From assembly GCA_903863015.1 (NCBI GenBank), contig CAIPAI010000029.1:124001-188000 (forward strand): a stretch of 64,000 nucleotides of DNA, given 5' to 3'. A model generated the notes under the pieces. The model searched no databases and was not told the DNA's origin. It was given only the letters and a program-made list of their open reading frames with translations. Shown piece after piece: positions 41,475 to 51,109 of the stretch; positions within the stretch are counted from its first letter, which is position 1; each line of letters begins with the position of its first letter. The DNA comes from an uncultured Actinomycetes bacterium. Lineage in GTDB: Bacteria > Actinomycetota > Actinomycetes > Nanopelagicales > Nanopelagicaceae. A program made the position numbers and the translations under genes.

Positions 41475-41825
41475 ATGAGCAGTGCCGTCTCGTCCAACGA
41501 TCACCCCCTAGGCCGGCGAAAAGGTCTGGGGCGGGTGGTGGTCGCGGGTTCCTCCATGGAGCCCACCCTTTCTGAAGGAGACCGCCTGCTGGTTCGCTGG
41601 GGAGGGGCTCCCCGACCCGGTCAGGTCGTGGTGGTCGAATGGATGGGTCGCCCAGGCATTCTCTTGGTGAAGCGGTTGATTCGCCGCGAGGGCGCGGGTT
41701 GGTGGATCGAAGGGGATGGCGAGAGCCTTGGAAACGATTCCCGTTCTTTCGGCGCTATCTCGCCAGATGAGATTCTGGGGACGGTGCTCTTTCGATATCA
41801 ACGCCGCAAGCGCTCGAGAACGTAG
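41475..41825 (+). CDS. sodX: Nickel-SOD maturation protease SodX (S26 family)
   Basis: A 116-residue soluble signal-peptidase-like protease that should remove the SodN propeptide to free the nickel-binding His. The catalytic Ser lies in VVVAGSSMEPTLSEGD and the Lys in ILLVKRLIRREG, followed by WWIEGDGESLGNDSRSFG, the standard S26 order. The small size without membrane anchor and its place divergent from sodN fit SodX and not a general signal peptidase. ATG 41475 is the nearest start to the domain; upstream in-frame starts (41439, 41379) would run into the sodN gene. Confidence 0.9.
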   Translation: MSSAVSSNDHPLGRRKGLGRVVVAGSSMEPTLSEGDRLLVRWGGAPRPGQVVVVEWMGRPGILLVKRLIRREGAGWWIEGDGESLGNDSRSFGAISPDEILGTVLFRYQRRKRSRT

Positions 41826-41834
41826 GATCACCAC

Positions 41835-42014
41835 ATGTACTTCACGGATCGCGGAATCGAAGAACTCGTTAAACGTCGTGGCGAAGAGGAAGTCTCCCTT
41901 GAGTGGGTGGCTCTGCGCCTCCAAGAATTTACTGATGAACATCCAGAGCACGAAAGCGCTGTTGATCGCTTTGCCACCTGGCTCGCACGGCTCGATGATG
42001 AGGATGACGAATGA
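41835..42014 (+). CDS. DUF6104 family protein (59 residues)
   Basis: A 59-residue acidic protein that begins MYFTDRGIEELVKRRGEEEV and ends ATWLARLDDEDDE, which is the actinobacterial DUF6104 pattern almost residue for residue. Function unknown. It overlaps the next gene by four bases (ATGA) and follows sodX by nine bases, so sodX, this gene and the dehydrogenase are likely one transcript. Confidence 0.88.
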   Translation: MYFTDRGIEELVKRRGEEEVSLEWVALRLQEFTDEHPEHESAVDRFATWLARLDDEDDE

Positions 42015-42976
42015 AAGCAATTTATGCTGCCCGCGCTTCTATGGAAGATCCGATTTCAGCTCTTGAAGTAGGCGAGATAGCGGAACCTGTAATTCCTGAC
42101 GGCTGGGTGCGAGTGCGCATCAAGAGCGCGAGTCTTAATCATCATGATCTCTGGTCTCTTAAAGGCGTGGGATTGCCTAGCGATCGCCTGCCCATGATCC
42201 TTGGCTGTGATGGCGCTGGGGTAACTGATGATGGAAGGGAAGTTCTGCTCCACTCCGTAATTAGTGATCCGAATTGGACTGGTGCCGAAACTCTTGATCC
42301 AAAACGCTCTCTCCTTTCAGAGAAGTTTCCCGGAACGCTTTCTGAGTACGTGCATGTGCCGGCGGGAAATCTCTTACCGAAACCGGAGTACCTCTCTTGG
42401 GACGAAGCGGGTTCACTTTCCACCGCTTGGCTCACGGCCTTCAGTATGTTGAAGAAAGCAGCGCTGCTCCCTGGAGAGAAAGTACTGATTCAAGGTGCCG
42501 GAGGCGGGTTATCTACTGCACTCATTCTCCTTGCGAAAGCCCAAGGTCTCGTTGTCTGGGTGACTTCTCGTAGCGAAGATAAGCGAGTGCGGGCAAGTGC
42601 ACTCGGTGCTGATGGAGTCTTTGAAAGCGGAGAACGCTTGCCAGATCGCGTTGATGCGGTCATGGAGAGCGTGGGCCAAGCGACTTGGCAACATAGCGTG
42701 CGCGCACTCAGGCCTGGTGGCACCATCGTGATTTCCGGAGCCACAAGCGGTGATGCACCGCCAGCAGAGTTGACGCGTATCTTCTTCCTGCAATTGCGCG
42801 TACTCGGTTCCACGATGGGCTCGATTGCCGAGTTTCGCGAAATGCTTGAGCTGATGGAATCAAAGAAGATTGCACCTGTTATTGACTCTACTTATGACTT
42901 TGCTGAAGCACCCAAAGCATTTGCTCGCATGAACGACGGGGAACTTTTCGGCAAAGTGGTTATTAGATTTAGTTAA
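42011..42976 (+). CDS. Zinc-free MDR oxidoreductase (quinone-oxidoreductase-like)
   Basis: A 321-residue MDR protein. It has the N-terminal GroES-like domain (VRVRIKSASLNHHDLWSLKG, LGCDGAGV), then a Rossmann domain with VLIQGAGGGLSTALILLAKAQG and VDAVMESVGQ. The structural zinc cysteines are absent, and NHHDLW is typical of the quinone-oxidoreductase-like branch. An NADPH-dependent reduction of quinone or enone substrates is likely. It is the last gene of the sodX-DUF6104 group. Confidence 0.85.
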   Translation: MKAIYAARASMEDPISALEVGEIAEPVIPDGWVRVRIKSASLNHHDLWSLKGVGLPSDRLPMILGCDGAGVTDDGREVLLHSVISDPNWTGAETLDPKRSLLSEKFPGTLSEYVHVPAGNLLPKPEYLSWDEAGSLSTAWLTAFSMLKKAALLPGEKVLIQGAGGGLSTALILLAKAQGLVVWVTSRSEDKRVRASALGADGVFESGERLPDRVDAVMESVGQATWQHSVRALRPGGTIVISGATSGDAPPAELTRIFFLQLRVLGSTMGSIAEFREMLELMESKKIAPVIDSTYDFAEAPKAFARMNDGELFGKVVIRFS

Positions 42977-42979
42977 GCA

Positions 42980-43495
42980 CTACTTGGAAAGTGCGGATTG
43001 CAATGAGGTAATCCAACCTTCGGTTGTGTAGGTAGCTCCGCCTACGCCTTGAATCGCTGCAGATTGGGCCGTCAACGTTTGTTGTACGAGGTAAGGAACG
43101 GCTTGCTTATTTATCCATGAGGAGCGCCCGCCTTGCGGAGTTTGCAGCGCCTTAATGGTGGTGATCTTATTGCCGTTAAGGGTTACTTGTACTTGCACTG
43201 GGCCGAATTGAGTTTGCACGACTGAGCCTTTGACGGTTCGCGTCAGTACTTTCTTTGCAGTCGCTGAGGTGGTAGCTGAGGTGGTAGCTGAGGTGGTAGC
43301 TGAGGTGGTAGCTGAGGTGGTAGCTGAGGTGGTAGCTGAGGCCGATGTTGCAGTGGACTTACTTGCACTGCTACTTACCGTGGCAGCGCTCTTGGTCAGC
43401 GTGGGCGCTATGGCCTGGCTAGACGGTGCATAGGAGAGCACGCCGACTGTGCCGGCGATGGTCCCCGTGAGAATGAGGAAGGGTTTCTTATTCAT
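42980..43495 (-). CDS. Secreted FMN-binding domain protein
   Basis: A 171-residue exported protein with a signal peptide (cleavage after SSQA, about residue 28), a Thr/Ser/Ala linker and a C-terminal FMN-binding domain (about 85-171). The flavin attachment Thr is in GVGGATYTTEGW, where flavin transferase ApbE links FMN through a phosphoester. The linker ATTS is encoded by six perfect 12-bp repeats. Such proteins carry electrons outside the membrane. No apbE gene is in the window. Confidence 0.87.
   Translation of the reverse strand: MNKKPFLILTGTIAGTVGVLSYAPSSQAIAPTLTKSAATVSSSASKSTATSASATTSATTSATTSATTSATTSATTSATAKKVLTRTVKGSVVQTQFGPVQVQVTLNGNKITTIKALQTPQGGRSSWINKQAVPYLVQQTLTAQSAAIQGVGGATYTTEGWITSLQSALSK
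43263..43334. repeat. Six perfect 12-bp tandem repeats
   Basis: GCTGAGGTGGTA occurs six times without mismatch, in the linker of the FMN-binding protein (ATTS units on the minus strand). It has no spacers and is not a CRISPR. Confidence 0.97.
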
Positions 43496-43557
43496 GACGG
43501 CAGAATTGCAGGTGAAAATGAGTGAGCGGGGTGTGAATTCTGAGAGGGGATTGTGAG

Positions 43558-44178
43558 TTACTGCCTGATGCGGGCGGCGGCTGGTGGAATCTCGCGCTGC
43601 GCTCGCAGGTAGCCACTCTCTGGCGCATCAGAAGCTAATTCTTTGGCATCCAGCGGGATGGTGGGATCGCAGTTCACAAACATATAGTCATCGGCCCCTA
43701 AGCGAGTCACGCATTCGACAAGTAGCGGACGCAGGTGATCGTGCTTCGTGGTGTCACTGAAACTAAAGATGCCACCGCTGGCCACAATAAATGTGATCGG
43801 AATACCTTTAAAGGCAGGAATCTCTCTGTAGTACGTCTTCGCATTGATGATGCGATCAAACCATGCTTTGAGAGAACTTGGCGGACCCCAATTATTCATT
43901 GGTGTTGATATAACGATGGCGCTTGCGTTGAGCACTTCTTCGGAGAGTTCATTTCCTAATGCGAATGCAGCGACTTGTTCAGGAGTTTGATCGGCGACTC
44001 GCGTTTGTCCGGCAACCATCTCTACTAGAGAGAGATGGGGGATTGGGAAAGTGTGACGGTCCCGGACTTCAACGCCTGGGTGTAGCGCCAAAAATTGTTC
44101 GGTGAATTCGTCACGAAGTTTGAGCGACCAGGACTTCTCGCCTCGCAACGAAACTGAAACTCGGAGGAGATAACTCAT
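43558..44178 (-). CDS. FMN-dependent NADH:azoreductase (AzoR-like)
   Basis: A 206-residue flavodoxin-fold oxidoreductase. FMN contacts are [18 protein letters not shown] at the N-terminus and [23 protein letters not shown], the AzoR signature, in the middle. [19 protein letters not shown] is the third phosphate and ring loop. It should reduce quinones or azo compounds by two electrons, protecting against quinone stress. Its start overlaps the kgd stop by four bases, so it is expressed from the kgd transcript. Confidence 0.87.
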   Translation of the reverse strand: MSYLLRVSVSLRGEKSWSLKLRDEFTEQFLALHPGVEVRDRHTFPIPHLSLVEMVAGQTRVADQTPEQVAAFALGNELSEEVLNASAIVISTPMNNWGPPSSLKAWFDRIINAKTYYREIPAFKGIPITFIVASGGIFSFSDTTKHDHLRPLLVECVTRLGADDYMFVNCDPTIPLDAKELASDAPESGYLRAQREIPPAAARIRQ

Positions 44179-47100
44179 GAGGCGAAGGCGGCCTGGACCA
44201 ATGCAACTTGTTCGTCGTCGTGGTGGTGATGATTGCCGGTGGCCGGGCTGGCGGAAGCAGCTCGCGAAATAGGCGTGATCAACTTGCCAATGCGTGAAGG
44301 TAGGTTGAGACCGTAGAACGGCCAGGATCCTTGGTTTGCTGGCTCGTCTTGCACCCAGCGAACCTCAGCGTTGGGGTGCGCGGCAAGTGCTGCTTGGATT
44401 TCTGCTTCAGGCATTGGATAAAGCTGCTCAACGCGCACGATTGCAGTCGATGCGTCGTTCCGCTTAGTGCGTTCGGCGATGAGGTCGTAGTAGACCTTGC
44501 CACTACAAAGGATCACGCGCGCTGCATTAGAAACCGACGAGTCAGCAATCACGGGCTGGAAATGTCCGTTAGTGAATTCCGAAAGCGCTGAAGATGCAGC
44601 TTTCAGACGGAGCATCGATTTAGGAGTGAAGACCACCATAGGGCGCTTAGCTGGATTCATCGCGTGCCAGCGGAGTAGGTGGAAGTATGACGAAGGAGAA
44701 GATGGTTGTGCGATCGTCATGTTCTCTTCTGCGCAGAGCGCTAAGAAACGTTCAATGCGCGCAGAAGAGTGATCTGGTCCTTGACCTTCGTAACCATGAG
44801 GCAAAAGCATGACGAGTGAAGAGCGTTGCCCCCACTTTTGGAAGGAGGAAGAGATGAATTCATCGATGATTGTTTGGGCGCCATCGGCGAAATCGCCAAA
44901 CTGGGCTTCCCACAATACGAGAGCATCGCTCTGCTCGACGCTATAGCCATACTCAAAACCGAGTGCAGCGTATTCACTGAGGAGTGAGTCGAAGACGAAG
45001 AACTTGCTCTGCTTTTCCATGCCAGCAAGCGGAGTCCATTCACTACCGTCTTGTTTGTCGATCACAACACAGTGGCGCTGGCCAAAAGTGCCTCGCCTTG
45101 AATCCTGACCAGCGAGTCGAATGTTCTGCCCGGCGCTGAGAAGGGAACCAAAGGCAAGTGCCTCGCCCACTGCCCAATCGATCGTGGCATCATCGAGCGC
45201 TGTAAGGCGACGTTGAATCTGAGGAAGCAACTTCGGATGCACGTTGAAACCTTCAGGAACTGCAACGAGTGCCTGACCAATTTCGCGGGCAAGTTGCTCT
45301 GAAATAGAAGTTTGAATCTGTGATGGGTGTGGGACTACTGGCTCTGCCGGCAATTCCTTCTCTGGAGCGTGATCCTCATGCGGATCAGCAAAGACCGTTT
45401 CCAGCAATTGCTGATAATCACGCAAAGCGCTCTCTGCCTCTTCGAGAGTAATGTCGCCGCGACCTACGAGCGCTTCGGCATAAAGCTTTCGCGTGCTTCG
45501 CTTGGCGTCGATGATTGCGTACATAAGTGGTTGCGTGAAGCTTGGTTCATCAGCTTCGTTGTGGCCGCGACGTCGGTAGCACACCATGTCGATCACCACG
45601 TCTTTACGGAACTTTTGGCGATACTCGAATGCGAGGTGAGCCACGCGTACGCAAGCCTCGGGATCATCACCATTTACGTGGAAGATCGGTGCTTGCACCA
45701 TGCGCGCCACATCGGTGCAGTAAACGGATGAACGTGATGAAGCAGGTGCCGTAGTGAAGCCCACTTGATTATTGATGATGACGTGGATGGTTCCACCGGT
45801 GCGGTATCCACGTAATTGAGAAAGATTGAGGGTCTCGGCAACCACGCCTTGGCCGGCAAATGCTGCATCACCATGTACCAGAATTGGAAGTACGGTGAAA
45901 CCGTCTTCTCCCTTATCGAGGCGATCCTGCTTGGCTCGCACTACGCCTTCTACTACTGGATTAACGGCCTCGAGGTGTGACGGGTTAGCCGCGAGATATA
46001 CCTGAGTTGTTTCGCCAGCATCTGAGGTAAAGGTGCCGCGTGTGCCTAAGTGGTACTTCACATCTCCGGACCCCTGGACTGAGACTGGATCGTAATTACC
46101 TTCGAACTCACGGAAAATTTGCCCGTAAGACTTACCGGCAATGTTTGCGAGGACGTTGAGTCGTCCTCTGTGAGGCATGCCAATGCACACCTCTTCGATG
46201 TCGGCGTTGGCTGCACTGGAAAGGATGGCGTCAAGGAGTGGAATGACGCTCTCTCCACCTTCAAGTGAGACGCGCTTTTGCCCGACGTACTTAGTTTGTA
46301 AGAAGGTTTCAAAAACTTCGGCGGCATTGAGTTTGCGAAGGATGCGTAGTTGCTCCTCGCGTGGAGTCTTCGTTAAACCGACTTCAATTCGGTTTTGAAT
46401 CCATTTGCGCTCAGCTGGATCTTGGATGTGCATGTACTCGATTCCTACTGTGCGGCAGTAAGAGTCACGTAGCAAGCCAAGAATGTGGCGCAACTTCATG
46501 AACGGCAAACTTCCGAATCCGCCCGTAGCTACTTCTCGATCAAGATCCCAAAGAGTGAGTCCGTGTGAGACCACGTCGAGGTCAGGATGTGAACGTTGCT
46601 TAAACTCAAGTGGATCAGTGTCAGCCATGAGATGACCGCGAACGCGGTAAGAGTGGATGAGCTCTTGAACTCGAGCGGTCTTATCGATGACATCGCCCTT
46701 GACGCTGCGCTTGTCGATCATCCAGCGAACAGGCTCGTAGGGGATACGAAGTGATTGGAATATTTCATCGAAGAACTCATCGCTGAGTAACGCATCGTGC
46801 ATGCGACGTAAGAAGTCTCCCGACTGTGCGCCTTGAATGATGCGGTGGTCATACGTGCTTGTCAGCGTGAAAGTCTTGCTAATACCCATATCTGCAAGGG
46901 CTTCTTCACTCGCGCCTTGAAACTCTGCTGGATATTCAAGAGCACCCACGCCAATGATTGCTCCTTGGCCAGCCATGAGGCGTGGGACCGAGTGCACTGT
47001 TCCGATGGTTCCCGGATTAGTAAGAGAAATTGTGGTGTCGGCATAATCTTCGACAGTGAGTTTTCCTTGACGTGCCTTCCGCACTACATCTTCATATGCG

Positions 47101-47849
47101 CTCCAGAATTGCGCGAAGTCGAGTGACTCACAGCCCTTAATGTTTGGCACGAGGAGTTGTCGGGTGCCATCTGGTTTTGCAAGATCGATGGCAATACCCA
47201 TGTTGACATGGTCGGGATGTCCGAGCGCGGGCTTACCGTCAACGAGCGCGTAGAACGAATTCATCCCGGGCATCTGCTTGAGCGCGCGCAACATAGCGAA
47301 AGCAATGATGTGTGTGAAAGAGACTTTGCCACCGCGGCTTCGTGCTAAGTGGTTATTGATGACTACTCGGTTATCGATCAGAAGTTTGGCGGGGATGGCG
47401 CGCACACTGGTTGCTACCGGAACGGTGAGTGAACCCTCCATGTTGGTGACCACGCGGGCGGCGACACCTCGAAGAGTTTCGACGGTTGCTGCCGCAGGAA
47501 GTGCGGGCGCAACTGCGGGCGCAACTGCAGACGTAAGTGGAGGCGCAACTGCCGGCGCAACTGCAGGCGCAACTGGGGGCGCAACTGGGGGCGCAACTGG
47601 CGTGGGAGGGGTTACTCGACCTGAGACGGGGTTGCTACTAGGAAATTGCGGCGACACGGGAGCGCCAGCGGTTTTAGGAGTCGTGGGAAGTGCGCGGGTC
47701 GAAGCGCTGCCGGGGGTGAAGTCTGCAAAAAAATCCCACCACGCCTTATCTACTGAGTTGGGATCCTGGCGGTAGCGCTCGTACATCTCTTCGACTAGCC
47801 ACTCATTCGGGCCAAATTGCGCGAGCGGGTGCTGTGGTTCTGTGGTCAC
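44175..47849 (-). CDS. kgd: Multifunctional 2-oxoglutarate metabolism enzyme Kgd
   Basis: Actinobacterial fusion of an E2o-like acyltransferase domain with E1o (2-oxoglutarate decarboxylase/dehydrogenase, TCA cycle), 1224 residues. The N-terminus [19 protein letters not shown] is the typical E1o tail. A Pro/Val/Ala linker ([13 protein letters not shown]; 12-base DNA repeats at about 47503-47611) follows. The acyltransferase has [17 protein letters not shown]. The ThDP part has [17 protein letters not shown] and [10 protein letters not shown], and the C-terminus [13 protein letters not shown]. There is no lipoyl domain, as is usual for Kgd. GTG 47849 has GGGGAG three bases upstream; the longer open frame overlaps the tRNA-Arg gene and is rejected. 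Confidence 0.95.
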   Translation of the reverse strand: MTTEPQHPLAQFGPNEWLVEEMYERYRQDPNSVDKAWWDFFADFTPGSASTRALPTTPKTAGAPVSPQFPSSNPVSGRVTPPTPVAPPVAPPVAPAVAPAVAPPLTSAVAPAVAPALPAAATVETLRGVAARVVTNMEGSLTVPVATSVRAIPAKLLIDNRVVINNHLARSRGGKVSFTHIIAFAMLRALKQMPGMNSFYALVDGKPALGHPDHVNMGIAIDLAKPDGTRQLLVPNIKGCESLDFAQFWSAYEDVVRKARQGKLTVEDYADTTISLTNPGTIGTVHSVPRLMAGQGAIIGVGALEYPAEFQGASEEALADMGISKTFTLTSTYDHRIIQGAQSGDFLRRMHDALLSDEFFDEIFQSLRIPYEPVRWMIDKRSVKGDVIDKTARVQELIHSYRVRGHLMADTDPLEFKQRSHPDLDVVSHGLTLWDLDREVATGGFGSLPFMKLRHILGLLRDSYCRTVGIEYMHIQDPAERKWIQNRIEVGLTKTPREEQLRILRKLNAAEVFETFLQTKYVGQKRVSLEGGESVIPLLDAILSSAANADIEEVCIGMPHRGRLNVLANIAGKSYGQIFREFEGNYDPVSVQGSGDVKYHLGTRGTFTSDAGETTQVYLAANPSHLEAVNPVVEGVVRAKQDRLDKGEDGFTVLPILVHGDAAFAGQGVVAETLNLSQLRGYRTGGTIHVIINNQVGFTTAPASSRSSVYCTDVARMVQAPIFHVNGDDPEACVRVAHLAFEYRQKFRKDVVIDMVCYRRRGHNEADEPSFTQPLMYAIIDAKRSTRKLYAEALVGRGDITLEEAESALRDYQQLLETVFADPHEDHAPEKELPAEPVVPHPSQIQTSISEQLAREIGQALVAVPEGFNVHPKLLPQIQRRLTALDDATIDWAVGEALAFGSLLSAGQNIRLAGQDSRRGTFGQRHCVVIDKQDGSEWTPLAGMEKQSKFFVFDSLLSEYAALGFEYGYSVEQSDALVLWEAQFGDFADGAQTIIDEFISSSFQKWGQRSSLVMLLPHGYEGQGPDHSSARIERFLALCAEENMTIAQPSSPSSYFHLLRWHAMNPAKRPMVVFTPKSMLRLKAASSALSEFTNGHFQPVIADSSVSNAARVILCSGKVYYDLIAERTKRNDASTAIVRVEQLYPMPEAEIQAALAAHPNAEVRWVQDEPANQGSWPFYGLNLPSRIGKLITPISRAASASPATGNHHHHDDEQVALVQAAFAS

Positions 47850-48007
47850 GATCTCTCCCCTGGGCACGCCAACTAAATATCTTGACGTCGATAGATTAGT
47901 GGCGTCAGACCCCTGTTTGCGAACTGAAAGGGCAGGCCTGGCGCCTCCATCCCAGCGTGAATTTCCCGGCCTCTTGCCCGCCGCACCACTTCCGGCTCTT
48001 CCTATCG

Positions 48008-48079
48008 TGCCCCCGGCAGGATTCGAACCTGCGCCCCCGCCTCCGGAGGGCGGTGCTCTATCCCCTGAGCTACGGGGGC
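48008..48079 (-). tRNA. tRNA-Arg (CCG)
   Basis: Minus-strand cloverleaf: acceptor GCCCCCG/CGGGGGC, D arm GCTCAGGGGATAGAGC, anticodon arm CCGCC-CTCCGGA-GGCGG (anticodon CCG, arginine), T arm with TTCGAAT, discriminator A. CCA is not encoded. It lies between kgd and argS; having an arginine tRNA next to arginyl-tRNA synthetase is a common actinobacterial layout. Confidence 0.96.
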
Positions 48080-48109
48080 ATCTGGGAGCGAGGGTATCAG
48101 CCACCTCGG

Positions 48110-48121
48110 TAGCCTTAGGGC
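48110..48121 (+). promoter_or_regulatory. Putative leaderless promoter of argS
   Basis: TAGCCT (48110-48115) is followed by six bases and ATG 48122. It would drive the argS-lysA-hom-thrC-thrB operon. Confidence 0.5.
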
Positions 48122-49777
48122 ATGAATCCGGCCGCGCTCGAGGCGCTGATCCTCCAGGTGCTTCGGGAGAGCCCTGAAATTTCGCCCCCCGAACACCTTC
48201 CAGCGACGGTTTCGGTAGAGCGTCCTAAGAATCGCGAGCATGGCGATTACGCGACCAACATCGCGCTCACTCTCACCAAAGCTGTCGGCAAACCCCCGCG
48301 AGAAATTGCCGAGGCGCTCGCCCGCAAACTCGTAGATCATGCAGATATTGCTGCCGTCGATGTAGCTGGTCCGGGTTTTCTTAACATTACTTTTTCGGCT
48401 GCCTCTCAAGGCGAGCTTGCTCGCACCATTTTGAATGCTGGAAAAATTTATGGTCACGGCAGCGCGCTTGCCGGGGTTCATGTCAATTTGGAATTTATTA
48501 GCGCCAACCCCACGGGGCCTTTGCACCTCGGTCATACACGTTGGGCCGCAGTAGGCGATGCTCTTGGTCGAGTACTCACGGCCGCGGGTGCAGATGTAAA
48601 ACGTGAGTTCTACATTAATGATCGCGGAGTGCAGATGGATCGCTTCGGCGCTTCGCTCATGGCTGCTGCGCATAGTGAGCCAACTCCAGAAGATGGATAT
48701 CACGGTGCATACATTCAAGAATTAGCAATTGAAATTCTTACAAAGAAGCCAGAGATCATGGGTTTGCCTCAGACCGATCAGCTGGTGGCATTTCGCGAGG
48801 CCGGTTATGAGTTGCAACTTGCTCAACAGCAAGGGGTATTAGATACCTTTGATACTCACTTCGATGTGTGGTTCTCAGAGCGAGGCTTGCACTCGTCTGA
48901 TGCAGTGGCACGTGCCTTTTCTAAGCTTCGCGAGCAAGGCCATGTCTTCGAATCCGAAGGCGCCGTCTGGTTGCGCACTACTGACTTTGGAGATGACAAA
49001 GATCGTGTTCTAGTCAAAGCAGATGGCGAACTTACCTACTTTGCTTCTGATACTGCCTACTACGTCGACAAACGATCGCGCGGATTCGATATTTGCATTT
49101 ACATGCTCGGCGCGGATCATCATGGCTACGTGGGTCGTCTCAAAGCGATAGCCGCGTGTGCCGGAGACGATCCCGAGTACAACATTCAAGTATTGATCGG
49201 CCAAATGGTAAAAATTGTAGAAGGTGGCCAAGAGGTCAAGCTTTCAAAGCGTGCCGGCACCATCATTACTCTTGAAGATATCGTTGAGATGGTTGGCGTC
49301 GATGCAACTCGATACACGTTAATTCGTTACCCCACCGATACTCCGATGACGATGGATGTAGACATCCTAAAGAGCCGTACTAATGAGAATCCGGTTTACT
49401 ACGTGCAGTACGCGCACGCCCGAATCAGCGGTGTACTTCGCAATGCTTCAGAGGTCGGTATACCAATGGATATTGCTGGCTTTGATCCTGCAGCGCTTAC
49501 ACATGAACGCGAGAACGACCTCCTGGGGGTTCTTGGTGAATTTCCACGGGTCGTGCAATTCTCTGCAGAATTACGCGAGCCCCATCGAGTGGCACGTTAT
49601 CTAGAAGAACTCGCTGGTACCTATCACCGTTTCTACGATGCCTGTCGTGTGCTTCCGCTCGGTGATGAAGAAATTAGTTCGATACATAAATCTCGTGTGG
49701 TGCTTTCAGCTGCTGCTCAGCAGGTCTTTGCTAACGGGCTGTCGATGCTAGGTGTCTCGGCACCGGAGCGGATGTGA
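48122..49777 (+). CDS. argS: Arginyl-tRNA synthetase
   Basis: Class I aminoacyl-tRNA synthetase of 551 residues. After the N-terminal additional domain, the HIGH motif is in [20 protein letters not shown], the KMSKS counterpart is [16 protein letters not shown], and the C-terminal DALR anticodon domain starts near [18 protein letters not shown]. It heads a tightly packed operon with lysA, hom, thrC and thrB, the same order as Rv1292-Rv1296. Its TGA overlaps the lysA start. Confidence 0.96.
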   Translation: MNPAALEALILQVLRESPEISPPEHLPATVSVERPKNREHGDYATNIALTLTKAVGKPPREIAEALARKLVDHADIAAVDVAGPGFLNITFSAASQGELARTILNAGKIYGHGSALAGVHVNLEFISANPTGPLHLGHTRWAAVGDALGRVLTAAGADVKREFYINDRGVQMDRFGASLMAAAHSEPTPEDGYHGAYIQELAIEILTKKPEIMGLPQTDQLVAFREAGYELQLAQQQGVLDTFDTHFDVWFSERGLHSSDAVARAFSKLREQGHVFESEGAVWLRTTDFGDDKDRVLVKADGELTYFASDTAYYVDKRSRGFDICIYMLGADHHGYVGRLKAIAACAGDDPEYNIQVLIGQMVKIVEGGQEVKLSKRAGTIITLEDIVEMVGVDATRYTLIRYPTDTPMTMDVDILKSRTNENPVYYVQYAHARISGVLRNASEVGIPMDIAGFDPAALTHERENDLLGVLGEFPRVVQFSAELREPHRVARYLEELAGTYHRFYDACRVLPLGDEEISSIHKSRVVLSAAAQQVFANGLSMLGVSAPERM

Positions 49778-51105
49778 TGAGTATGTGGTCAAAGAACGTG
49801 TCATGGAGCGCTGATGGAGAACTTTCGATTGCCGGAATCTCCGCCACTGCGCTGGCAGCGCAATTCGGTACACCGCTCTTCGTGTTAGACGAAGATGATT
49901 TTCGTTCTAATGCCCGGAGATTTAAAGATGCCTTCGAAGGTGCTTTCGGAGTCGGAAAAGTTTCGGTCTACTACGCAGGAAAAGCTTTTCTTTCGGCGAG
50001 CGTGGTTCAGTGGCTGGAAGCAGATGGGCTCAACCTCGATGTCTGCACAGGCGGTGAGTTGGCTGTTGCCCAGCTTGCCAAGTTCCCGGCCGCACGCATT
50101 GAATTCCACGGAAATAACAAGAGCGTTGCTGAGATAGAACAAGCATTGGATTATGGCGTTGAGTGCATTGCTGTCGATTCTTTCTTTGAAATTGATCGTG
50201 TCGAAAGAGCAGCTGCTGCTCGCGGAATCATTCAGAAAGTAATCATTCGTACTACTCCTGGAATCGAAGCTCACACGCATGAATTCATTGCAACCGCTCA
50301 TGAAGATGTGAAGTTCGGTTTCAGCATTGCCTCAGGGGCAGCACTCGAAGCAGCTCGGCTGGTGAGAAGTGCTACACATTTAGACTTACAAGGTCTCCAT
50401 GCGCATATCGGTTCGCAAATCTTTGATACAGATGGCTATGAACTGGCAGCAAAACGGATCATTGCGCTGCTCGCCACGATCCGCGATGAGAGCAATGCAG
50501 AGCTGCCTCTTCTAGATTTAGGAGGCGGGTTTGGCATCGCGTACCTTGCTGGAGAATCTGCTCTCGACCCAGTGGAAGTTGCCAAGAAGATGCACGCAGT
50601 AATTGCATCGGCATGTGAAGTGCACGGTCTAAGAGTGCCCCATATTTCCATTGAGCCCGGCCGTGCGATAGTGGGCCCGTCGATGGCGACTCTTTACGAA
50701 GTAGGAACGACAAAGTCCATCGTCCTAGACGATGGGGGATCACGCGCATATATCGCTGTTGATGGTGGGATGAGTGACAACATTCGTCCGGCACTTTACG
50801 ACGCGGAGTACACGGTCGCCCTTGCTAATAGAAGGTCTACCGCTGCCGTGCAACCGTCTCGGGTAGTTGGCAAACATTGCGAGAGCGGCGACATCATTAT
50901 TAAGAATGTCGACTTACCGAGCGATATCGCGCCAGGAGATCTCTTAGTAACTCCCGTTACTGGGGCATACGGACGCAGCATGGCGAGCAATTACAACCAT
51001 ATTTCACGTCCTCCTGTGGTCGCCGTGGCGCTTGGCAAGGCCCGGATAATTGTGCGCCGCGAAACTCACGAGGATCTCCTTCGCCTCGAGAATATGGAAG
51101 GCTAG
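49777..51105 (+). CDS. lysA: Diaminopimelate decarboxylase
   Basis: PLP enzyme making L-lysine from meso-diaminopimelate, 442 residues. The PLP lysine is in VSVYYAGKAFLSA, the phosphate loop in LDLGGGFGIAY, and the substrate and dimer motifs are SIEPGRAIVG and CESGDII. ATG 49777 overlaps the argS stop by one base (TGATG); a GTG three bases upstream is possible. Confidence 0.94.
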   Translation: MSMWSKNVSWSADGELSIAGISATALAAQFGTPLFVLDEDDFRSNARRFKDAFEGAFGVGKVSVYYAGKAFLSASVVQWLEADGLNLDVCTGGELAVAQLAKFPAARIEFHGNNKSVAEIEQALDYGVECIAVDSFFEIDRVERAAAARGIIQKVIIRTTPGIEAHTHEFIATAHEDVKFGFSIASGAALEAARLVRSATHLDLQGLHAHIGSQIFDTDGYELAAKRIIALLATIRDESNAELPLLDLGGGFGIAYLAGESALDPVEVAKKMHAVIASACEVHGLRVPHISIEPGRAIVGPSMATLYEVGTTKSIVLDDGGSRAYIAVDGGMSDNIRPALYDAEYTVALANRRSTAAVQPSRVVGKHCESGDIIIKNVDLPSDIAPGDLLVTPVTGAYGRSMASNYNHISRPPVVAVALGKARIIVRRETHEDLLRLENMEG

Positions 51106-51109
51106 GTAC

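Noticed and set aside
41411..41497. 29-codon 5' extension of sodN
   Set aside because: It would bury the nickel hook; the TTG at 41410 has a ribosome site and gives the usual 14-residue propeptide.
43263..43334. Six identical 12-bp units as a possible CRISPR
   Set aside because: Directly adjacent with no spacers and in frame inside a protein linker; a plain tandem repeat.
47850..48104. 85-codon 5' extension of kgd
   Set aside because: It reads through the tRNA-Arg gene, has no family similarity, and GTG 47849 has a strong ribosome site with the usual Kgd N-terminus.
48080..48121. T-box or threonine/lysine attenuator before argS
   Set aside because: Only 42 bases between tRNA and argS, with a -10 box six bases before ATG; no room for a leader peptide or T-box.
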